64,000 bases of DNA from NCBI RefSeq assembly GCF_011043735.1, contig NZ_JAAKGV010000007.1:124001-188000 (forward strand), given 5' to 3'. The translations under genes were made by a program, and so were the position numbers. Position 1 is the stretch's first letter; every line of letters begins with the position of its first letter. Below the pieces are notes generated by a model. That model did no database searches. It was not told the origin of the DNA and saw nothing but the letters and a program-made list of their open reading frames with translations. Source of the stretch: Methylobacterium sp. DB0501. Lineage in GTDB: Bacteria; Pseudomonadota; Alphaproteobacteria; Rhizobiales; Beijerinckiaceae. Positions 1-5,780 of this stretch are shown here, piece after piece.

Positions 1-933
1 TCTCTGCGCCACGTCGGCCGGCACTGGCGCGGCATCGGCGTGACCCTGTTCATCAACTGGGCGGTGAAGCCCTTCTCGATGGCCGCGCTCGGCTGGCTGT
101 TCATCGGGTCCCTGTTCCGGCCCTACCTGCCGGCCGATCAGGTCGACAGCTACATCGCCGGGCTCATCATCCTGGCGGCGGCGCCCTGCACCGCCATGGT
201 GTTCGTCTGGTCGAGCCTGACCCGGGGCGAGCCGCACTTCACCCTGAGCCAGGTGGCACTCAACGACACCATCATGGTGGTGGCCTTCGCGCCCATCGTC
301 GGCCTGCTGCTCGGGCTCTCGGCCATCACCGTGCCCTGGGGGACGCTGGTGTCGTCGGTGGCGCTCTACATCGTCATCCCGGTGGGCATCGCGCAGGTCT
401 TGCGCCGGAGCCTCCTCGCCTCGGGCGGGCAGGCCGCCCTCGACCGGATGCTCGCCAGGCTCGGGCCCGCCTCGCTCGCCGCGCTTCTGGCGACCCTCGT
501 GCTGCTGTTCGGCTTTCAGGGCGAACAGATCTTGTCCCAGCCTGCGGTCATCGGGCTGCTCGCGGTCCCCATCCTCGTCCAGGTGTACCTGAACTCGGGG
601 CTGGCCTATCTCCTGAACCGCGCAGCCGGCGAGCAGCACTGCGTCGCCGGGCCGTCGACGCTGATCGGCGCCTCGAACTTCTTCGAGCTCGCGGTGGCTG
701 CCGCCATCAGCGTGTTCGGCTTCAACTCGGGTGCGGCGCTCGCCACGGTGGTGGGAGTCCTCATCGAGGTGCCGGTCATGCTCTCGGTCGTCTGGATCGT
801 GAACCGCTCGAAGGGGTGGTACGAGCGCGGGGCACGGCATCATCGTCGTCACCACCGGGACCATCGCCGCCACGGCGACGACCGCCCCGTCCACGTCGAG
901 CGTGGCCGCCACCATCACCACCGCGGGTCCTGA
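1..933 (+). CDS. ACR3-family arsenite efflux permease, 5' end missing
   Basis: The reading frame is open from base 1, so the N-terminus lies outside the window; the first internal ATG is at 40. The roughly 310 visible residues contain several hydrophobic segments. The stretches around AAAPCTAMVFVWS (with the cysteine conserved in ACR3 carriers) and LNDTIMVVAFAPIVGLLLG are typical of the ACR3 branch of the BART superfamily, which exports arsenite across the inner membrane. The family normally ends near the NRSKGWYERG segment. Here the frame runs on for about 35 residues rich in His and Arg, which may be a real metal-binding tail or the result of a frameshift near 830. No arsR or arsC adjoins it inside the window. 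Confidence 0.9.
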   Translation, partial: SLRHVGRHWRGIGVTLFINWAVKPFSMAALGWLFIGSLFRPYLPADQVDSYIAGLIILAAAPCTAMVFVWSSLTRGEPHFTLSQVALNDTIMVVAFAPIVGLLLGLSAITVPWGTLVSSVALYIVIPVGIAQVLRRSLLASGGQAALDRMLARLGPASLAALLATLVLLFGFQGEQILSQPAVIGLLAVPILVQVYLNSGLAYLLNRAAGEQHCVAGPSTLIGASNFFELAVAAAISVFGFNSGAALATVVGVLIEVPVMLSVVWIVNRSKGWYERGARHHRRHHRDHRRHGDDRPVHVERGRHHHHRGS

Positions 934-1087
934 CGGCGTCAGCCGGGTATCGTGACTCGGGCCCCGCCCGTTCGGGCGGCCCGCCGCGTTCCCCATCGAC
1001 GGAACGCTGCCATGAGCGCGAGCGAGCCGTTCGCGGAACGGGACGCTCAAGCTTCGAGTTGAGGAGGCTGCCGAACCGGGAGCCTCC

Positions 1088-1684
1088 ATGAGACCGCATC
1101 GTCCGAGACTGCCTCGTCTCGCCCTTCTCGGATTGATGCTCGTGGCCGGCCCGCACGTGGTCCCGGCGCAGGGGATCGAGGGCGTGCGCTCGACCTCCGT
1201 CGAGGACACCGAGCCCCGACCCGGATCGCCGCCGCGGCCGGACGTCGCCGATCCGAGCGAGCGGGCCGGCAGGGCCCTGACCCAGTCCAGCGAGCGTTCC
1301 GGCATCCCGAAGACCCTTCGCGCCTCCGGGTCCAGGGCCGGCGGACCGGCGAACGACCTCAACCCCGGCGGTCGCGCCGAGGAGTATGCCCCACCGAAGG
1401 GCGATCTCGGCCGGGTCGTCGCCGGCAAGGAGCTCTTCCACGGTAATTACTGCGGGAAGGGGCAGCGCGGAGAGGGCTTGCCCCCGACCGACGACCTCGA
1501 TGCCGCCTGCATGCGCCACGACGCCTGCTACGACGCGGCCGGCTACAGTTCGTGCGCTTGCGACGCGACGCTCGAGCGGGAGGCGGCGGTGGTGTCCGAC
1601 AGTCCGAGCACATCCCTGGAGGTCCGGCGCAGGGCGCTCACCGTGATCGAGGCCGCGGGGGCGATGGACTGCCGCGCCCCGTGA
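1088..1684 (+). CDS. Secreted phospholipase A2-like protein
   Basis: This is a 198-residue protein with a signal peptide (hydrophobic core about 8-21, likely cleavage after VPA-27), a Pro/Ser/Gly-rich linker (30-110) and a compact C-terminal domain. That domain has the two hallmarks of secretory PLA2: a calcium loop YCGKGQRG (121-128) and the active-site helix DAACMRHDACYD (138-149), with His144-Asp145 as the catalytic pair. Six cysteines (122, 141, 147, 156, 158, 195) could form three disulfides. Such enzymes hydrolyse the sn-2 ester of phospholipids with Ca2+; the visible motifs predict export and activity outside the cytoplasm. It lies 154 bp downstream of the ACR3 gene and has no clear operon partner. 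Substrate and role (lysis, lipid turnover, interaction with eukaryotes) are not evident. Confidence 0.8.
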   Translation: MRPHRPRLPRLALLGLMLVAGPHVVPAQGIEGVRSTSVEDTEPRPGSPPRPDVADPSERAGRALTQSSERSGIPKTLRASGSRAGGPANDLNPGGRAEEYAPPKGDLGRVVAGKELFHGNYCGKGQRGEGLPPTDDLDAACMRHDACYDAAGYSSCACDATLEREAAVVSDSPSTSLEVRRRALTVIEAAGAMDCRAP

Positions 1685-1711
1685 TCCCGGCCCGACAGGC
1701 GCGAAAACCCA

Positions 1712-1912
1712 TCACGGAAATAGGGAGAGCCTGCGGCCTGGACGCAGGGTCGCGCCATTCCGGTGCCCGTCGAGCGCCGAGGACGGATCCCCGAGATACG
1801 AGGCGATCCGCCGGCGCGCCTCGGGCTCCGGGCAGGCGACCGTGAAGCCGATGTCGATGCCAAGCCGGAGGCTGGGCAAACATTCGAGAACGGAGCCAAA
1901 GGTCGTTTCCAA
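1712..1912 (-). CDS. Small unrecognised ORF (66 aa)
   Basis: A 66-codon frame lies 27 bp beyond the stop of the YeeE-like gene on the same strand. I recognise no domain, signal peptide or membrane segment. It contains Pro/Arg-rich stretches and could be a decayed gene end or chance. It begins inside the first unit of a 15-bp tandem repeat, which argues against a conserved start. It is listed only because the 250-bp gap otherwise holds nothing. Confidence 0.2.
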   Translation of the reverse strand: METTFGSVLECLPSLRLGIDIGFTVACPEPEARRRIASYLGDPSSALDGHRNGATLRPGRRLSLFP

Positions 1913-1940
1913 CGGCCCTTGATATAACGGCCTTTGATAT
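1911..1940. repeat. 15-bp tandem duplication
   Basis: Two adjacent 15-bp units, AACGGCCCTTGATAT (1911-1925) and AACGGCCTTTGATAT (1926-1940), differ at one base. They abut the stop codon of the YeeE-like gene. Other 15-bp tandem units occur at 12776, 15200 and 51598. Confidence 0.85.
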
Positions 1941-2389
1941 CATGCGTCGGCTCCCCGACCCGCCGCCGGCGTCGCAGCCGCCTGGGGCACGAGGCGGAGC
2001 AGCAGCATGCCGGCGATCATGGCGGCCACGAAGGTCGCGGCCTGCGCCGGCGCCACCGTCAGGAGAGCGAGCGCCGGCCCGGGGCACAGGCCGGCCAGGC
2101 CCCAGCCCAGGCCGAAGAGCGCGGCGCCGGCGACCAGCGGCAGGTCGAGGTCGCGCCGGGTCGGGATCTCCAGCCGGGGCGCCAGGAGCGGCCGGCCGCG
2201 CCGCCTCGCGACCAGGGTGCCCAGGGCCGAGACCGCGACGGCACCCGCCATGACGAAGGCGAGGCTCGGATCCCAGTTGCCGGCCATGTCGAGGAAGGCA
2301 AGGACCTTGGCCGGGTTGCCCATGCCTGAGACGAGGAGGCCGAGGCCGAACAGGAGGCCGGCGGCGAAGGCGGAAACGGTCTTGGCCAC
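1940..2389 (-). CDS. YeeE/YedE-type membrane protein, second half-transporter
   Basis: This 149-residue protein is almost entirely hydrophobic (about four membrane segments). It carries the family signature GWGLAGLCPGPAL with Cys102, and an SGMGNP motif at 21-26. It belongs to the YeeE/YedE (DUF6691) group, whose members import or export reduced sulfur species such as thiosulfate or per/polysulfide. It starts 3 bp after the stop of the upstream paralogue, so the two are co-translated and probably form a heteromeric pair resembling the PmpA/PmpB proteins known from sulfide-handling operons. Regulation probably comes from the BigR-like repressor upstream. The exact substrate is not deducible. 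Confidence 0.85.
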   Translation of the reverse strand: MAKTVSAFAAGLLFGLGLLVSGMGNPAKVLAFLDMAGNWDPSLAFVMAGAVAVSALGTLVARRRGRPLLAPRLEIPTRRDLDLPLVAGAALFGLGWGLAGLCPGPALALLTVAPAQAATFVAAMIAGMLLLRLVPQAAATPAAGRGADA

Positions 2390-2392
2390 GGC

Positions 2393-2815
2393 TCAGGCTC
2401 CGAGAATGTGACGGGTGACGAGGACGGTCAGGATGGCGACGGCCATGAAGGTGCCGGTCGCGACCAGCGAGCGGGGCGACAGGCGGGCGAGGCCACAGAC
2501 GCCGTGGCCGCTGGTGCAGCCGGAGCCGAGGCGCGCGCCGAACCCGACCAGCAGGCCGGCGACCGCCAGCAGCGGGAACGAGGCCTCGACCGCGACCGGC
2601 GGCAGGCTCGCGACGAGGCCATGGACGAGCGGGGCCAGGACCAGCCCGGCCAGGAAGGCGGCCCGCCAGCCGGACCCGCGCGAGGGCGCGTCGAGCCACC
2701 CGCCGAGGATGCCGCTGATCCCGGCGACGCGTCCGTTGAGGATGAGGAGCAGGGAAGCGGCGGTGCCGATCATGGCGCCGCCGATGAGGGCGCTTGCAGG
2801 CGTGAACCCATCCAT
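2393..2815 (-). CDS. YeeE/YedE-type membrane protein, first half-transporter
   Basis: This 140-residue membrane protein has the motif [12 protein letters not shown] (98-109) with Cys100 and Cys107, the conserved thiol-bearing element of YeeE/YedE sulfur transporters, and an [13 protein letters not shown] segment near 27-39. It is the first gene of a two-gene unit with the next YeeE-like gene. A -35-like TTGCCA and a TTAG-N6-CTAA dyad lie just upstream, so expression is probably blocked by the ArsR/BigR-type repressor encoded at 3411-3734 until persulfide accumulates. That functional link is inferred from context and from known BigR/SqrR regulons. Confidence 0.87.
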   Translation of the reverse strand: MDGFTPASALIGGAMIGTAASLLLILNGRVAGISGILGGWLDAPSRGSGWRAAFLAGLVLAPLVHGLVASLPPVAVEASFPLLAVAGLLVGFGARLGSGCTSGHGVCGLARLSPRSLVATGTFMAVAILTVLVTRHILGA

Positions 2816-2889
2816 CGTGGTCGCTCCCGAGCGTCGGTCCGGGCGGGGCCGGAGGGCTGCGGGGACGCGGCCCCTGCCAAGCCATTTGA

Positions 2890-2929
2890 TTAGATTGTTC
2901 TAAATTAGCATCTTATAATATTATGGCAA
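2890..2929 (-). promoter_or_regulatory. Promoter and BigR-type operator of the YeeE/YedE pair
   Basis: Read on the minus strand, TTGCCA (2929-2924) is followed 16 bp later by TAATTT (2907-2902), a plausible -35/-10 pair in a local AT-rich island. The -10 overlaps a dyad, TTAG-ATTGTT-CTAA (2890-2903). The same half-sites with the same spacing occur upstream of the repressor gene at 3769-3782, which supports a shared operator. Confidence 0.6.
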
Positions 2930-3112
2930 GGGCCGACGCGACGGTCCGGCGTGGAACGCGTGCGGCGACGCACGGGCGAGGCCCATCCGCCGTCGCGATG
3001 CCGGCCGACGAGGTCTCGACCTTGCCGGCGGGACGCCGCGGCGTCCCGCGCTCATCCGATTCCGGGCGGGCGTGAGCCTCGGCGGGGCGAGGGTCGATGG
3101 CGTCGCGACCTT

Positions 3113-3410
3113 GGCGCCGATGCCGAAGCGGCGCTCGCCACGCGCGCGTTCTCGGCCGTGGTGCTCGACGTGATGCTGCCCGACGACTCGGGTCTCGCCG
3201 TGCCGCGCGGCCTGCGGCGCCGGTCGGCAGGGGCCTCGCCGTCCGTGACGAGGGGACCGGGCCTCCCGGAGGATGAACTGCCTCACGTGACGACGCGCTT
3301 CTTCCGGGCGCGCCACAAGAGTGCGACGGGAAGCGGCCGCGCCATCGTCGAGACGGCGTCCCGCCGGACCGTTCCCGGGCTCGAGGCGGATCGTCCGGCG
3401 CTGAGCCCGG
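3113..3410 (+). pseudogene. Collapsed two-component system (receiver and kinase fragments)
   Basis: Two fragments sit in one frame. About 3113-3230 reads like the middle of an OmpR-type receiver domain, including VVLDVMLPDDSGLAV with the phospho-Asp context. About 3245-3410 reads like the end of a histidine-kinase ATPase domain: GPGLPEDELPH for the G1 box region, RFFRARHK, then TGSGRAIVETASR, which is a shortened G2 box. The DNA-binding domain, the sensor and the H-box between them are absent, and no start or complete domain remains. A regulator-kinase operon seems to have lost its centre by deletion. It lies between the BigR-like gene and the transporter pair, so it separates a regulator from its probable targets. 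Confidence 0.75.
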
Positions 3411-3734
3411 TCAACCGAGCTCCGGGCAGAAGATGTCCTTGAGGGTCGCCAGCACCCGGGCGGCCCGGGGATCCTCCAGCCGATAATGGAGCGTCTGGCT
3501 CTCGCGGCGGAACGCGACCAGACCGTCCTCCCGGAGCTTGGCGAGGTGCTGCGACAGGGCCGACTGGCTGAGCTCGACCGCTCCGGCAAGGCTGGTCACG
3601 TCCATCTCGCCGTGGGCGACCAGCAGGCACAGGATCAGCAGGCGCTTCTCGTTGGCGAGCAGGCGGAGCAGGCGGGCCGCGTCGGCGGCCTTGTCCTGGA
3701 GGCGCATCAAGTCGGTCGGCGTCGCGGCGTCCAT
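3411..3734 (-). CDS. BigR/SqrR-like ArsR-family repressor (probable persulfide sensor)
   Basis: This 107-residue winged-helix protein has a helix-turn-helix around VELSQSALSQHLAKLREDG (53-71). It carries two cysteines, Cys36 in RLLILCLLV and Cys103 in DIFCPELG. These match the pair that forms an intramolecular tetrasulfide or disulfide in BigR and SqrR, and the metal-box cysteines of arsenic-type ArsR (ELCVCDL) are absent. In those families oxidation by persulfide releases DNA and induces sulfide-detoxification genes. The YeeE/YedE pair downstream on the same strand fits that role. A TTAG-N6-CTAA dyad just upstream of its start suggests autoregulation. Function is inferred from these residues and neighbours. 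Confidence 0.82.
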   Translation of the reverse strand: MDAATPTDLMRLQDKAADAARLLRLLANEKRLLILCLLVAHGEMDVTSLAGAVELSQSALSQHLAKLREDGLVAFRRESQTLHYRLEDPRAARVLATLKDIFCPELG

Positions 3735-3765
3735 CGGCCCCTGTCCCGGAATGTCGGACCCAGAT

Positions 3766-3786
3766 TATTTAGGTAGTTCTAATATA
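3766..3786. promoter_or_regulatory. Operator-like dyad upstream of the BigR-like gene
   Basis: TATTTAG-GTAGTT-CTAATATA is an imperfect AT-rich palindrome in GC-rich surroundings, starting 32 bp before the repressor ATG. Its core TTAG-N6-CTAA is identical in half-site and spacing to 2890-2903. It probably allows autorepression. Confidence 0.6.
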
Positions 3787-4358
3787 GTGCCGCTGGAAGC
3801 ATCTGTCTCCTGCCCGACCGCGCTGCTGCCTCCCTGTGCGTCGCCGAGGCGCTGCGGTCGCCCGTACCGGCCCGCGTCGCTTCTCCGAAGGGGCTGGACG
3901 CCGCGCCGCGGCATGAGAGCGGTCATGGCCAGCCGCGCGGTCACGGCTTGGCGCCTGAACGAGCCGATCCTGGGCGTCGGCCTTGGCGATGCCCCCCCGG
4001 CCATGTCGATCCACGCCTCCAGGGCGAGGACGTCGTCGCCCGGCGGGATCGGCGTGACGGCACGGGACCGCTCGAACACCGGGACGGTGCCGCGGCCAGA
4101 CTCCGCCGCCACGGTCGGCATCGGGAGGCGCCGGCTCGTGCCCGGGATCGCGGATTGCGTCCTCGTCGGATGTGGTACGCTGCAGGTTCGGGGTTGGCCT
4201 TGGCGGTCGCAAGGTGCCGGTCCGCCGTCAAGGCTCACCTGCAGTGGCGAGCAAAGTTCGGGGATCGGTGGGAACGTATCGAGCGTCAAATCGTAATTCG
4301 GGCAGACGTGGCGCGCGTGAGCAGCGCCCAATCACTCGCTCCCGAAAGCTGAACTGTC
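3787..4358. other. No recognisable gene; possible decayed coding DNA
   Basis: Long overlapping frames exist on both strands, but none has a recognisable domain or consistent codon bias. On the minus strand around 3990-4110 a short stretch (PIPPGDDVLALEAWIDMAGG in one frame, then a plausible continuation in another) hints at a frameshifted remnant. I cannot name it. Confidence 0.4.
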
Positions 4359-4574
4359 ATGTTGCTCTATGAAGTGACGGACGCCCTTGGCGTGGGCGGC
4401 CTCTTTCGCGATGTCATGAAGCCGCTCGACACCTACCTCTCCAACGGCGAGGTCGAGGCGGGACAGCCGATGGGGCGGGGCGATGCCGATTCGGCGGCGA
4501 CCGTTCTCCGTGACGGGACCGTCCGGCGCAACGCCATTCGTCGCGCCCCGGAAACCGTCTCGATCCGCGGGTGA
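4359..4574 (+). CDS. Small unrecognised ORF (71 aa)
   Basis: A 71-codon frame with reasonable codon use in its first 45 codons, starting MLLYEVTDALGVGGLFRD. There is no signal peptide, no membrane segment and no known motif. It could be a small gene or the start of a truncated one; the surrounding DNA shows several broken frames. Confidence is low. Confidence 0.25.
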   Translation: MLLYEVTDALGVGGLFRDVMKPLDTYLSNGEVEAGQPMGRGDADSAATVLRDGTVRRNAIRRAPETVSIRG

Positions 4575-4897
4575 GCGCCGCGGCCTCGCCGAGCGGCCTT
4601 CCGCTTCATCCTGCGCGCATGCGGGGCGGCACGCTCCTCGCCCTCTAGTTGCGCGACATCCCAGTCATCCTCGATCAGGTCGTCCGGCACCCAGGCCGGA
4701 CAATGATCCCACCCTCCTGCGTGCGTGAGGGAGGCGACGTCGCCGATCGGCGGCCCGGGATCTGGATCCGTTCGGCCGACCCCGCGACCGCGCCCACCAG
4801 ATCCCATGCGATGGATGGGCCGGCCGGCGAGATCGATCCCGGTGTGACGCTCGCGGCACGGCCCGGCGATCGGACCGGCACCGTATTCACGCTGGCG
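4575..4897. other. No convincing gene
   Basis: No complete gene is visible. A minus-strand frame crossing 4600-4740 contains a protein-like stretch, PAWVPDDLIEDDWDVAQLEG, within an otherwise low-complexity 124-codon ORF (4433-4807). It may be a fragment of an unknown protein. Confidence 0.35.
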
Positions 4898-5150
4898 ATG
4901 TCCTCGGACTATCTGCAGCCGGTGACCCTCGACCTCGCGAGGGAGTATCGCGGGATGAGCGATGCCGACATGGTGGCGGCCTTGAACGGCGCCCTGGCTG
5001 CGACCATGGGCAACGGCGCGGGCGGGCCTTCATCCCGTCGAAGCCCTGCGACGCCCGCCCACCGGTCTCTCCGCCGGACCGCGGGGGCCGCGGGCGCAAC
5101 CCCGGCGGCGCCACGATCCTGCACGGCTCCGCCCTCGCGTGGTCCCGGTG
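4898..5150 (+). pseudogene. Possible N-terminal fragment of a frameshifted gene
   Basis: From ATG 4898 a frame reads MSSDYLQPVTLDLAREYRGM and continues sensibly to about 5030, after which codon bias shifts to the next frame (about 5040-5145, ending GGATILHGSALAW) and then to the frame of the CDS starting at 5139. Two small indels would reconnect the three pieces into one protein of about 220 residues. The family is not recognised. Confidence 0.35.
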
Positions 5151-5570
5151 ACCTGGACGGACGCGACAAGCCTTCGCGCCGGCTTTGCGATCGGCGACCA
5201 TGTGACGGACGGCACCATCGTCTCGTTCGGTCCGTTCCGCTTCGGCGGCCGCACGTACTTCAGCGGCGGCGTCGATCTGGCGTCGGCGGGCAGCAACCGC
5301 GATACCGCCCTGGCGCTCACCCTCGACGACAATTTCGTCACGACCGTGGATGCAGGGACCGGCGTCGCCCTCGCGGCCTTCCGGCCCGGCTACGGCACGA
5401 CCTACCAGCGCCAGCGGGTCGTGAACCGCGGCGCGCATGCGCTCCTGGTCTATCCGCCGAGCGGCGCCCGGATCGAGCGCGGCGCGACCGAGGCCGCGGT
5501 TTCGATCCCGCCAGGTGGCCAGGGCACGTTCGCCTGCATCACGGCGGTGCAGTGCTGGCAGATGCCCTGA
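5139..5570 (+). CDS. Hypothetical protein, perhaps the C-terminal part of a broken gene
   Basis: The 143 codons have good codon bias, begin with GTG and end QCWQMP. The C-terminal portion alternates short beta-like segments (RVVNRGAHALLVYPPSGARI, then a Gly/Pro turn and TFACITAVQCWQMP). It recalls small beta-sandwich domains of secreted or phage-associated hypothetical proteins, but I cannot assign it. No ribosome-binding site precedes the GTG, and the upstream DNA seems to encode the missing N-terminus in other frames. It lies convergently to the metalloprotease gene, 210 bp away. Confidence 0.5.
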   Translation: MVPVTWTDATSLRAGFAIGDHVTDGTIVSFGPFRFGGRTYFSGGVDLASAGSNRDTALALTLDDNFVTTVDAGTGVALAAFRPGYGTTYQRQRVVNRGAHALLVYPPSGARIERGATEAAVSIPPGGQGTFACITAVQCWQMP

Positions 5571-5780
5571 GGCGTGCGGCGTCCGAGCGAAGCCGCGTTT
5601 CCACACCGCCGGAGCGAGTGCGCCGCCATCGCCGGGCGATCGACCGGAAGGCGGATGAAACCACAGGTCGGCTCCCACGACCGGTGGTATGACATCTTCG
5701 ATCCGCCATCGAAAGGTCGCGATGGATCAACGGCCCGGGATCGACGTCGATGCGTCCGCATCCCGGGCCGTTGGCATGGC

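Noticed and set aside
3411..3734. Arsenic-responsive ArsR controlling the ACR3 gene
   Set aside because: The metal-binding cysteine cluster of arsenic-type ArsR is absent, and the gene is grouped with sulfur transporters instead; ACR3 lies 2.5 kb away on the other strand.
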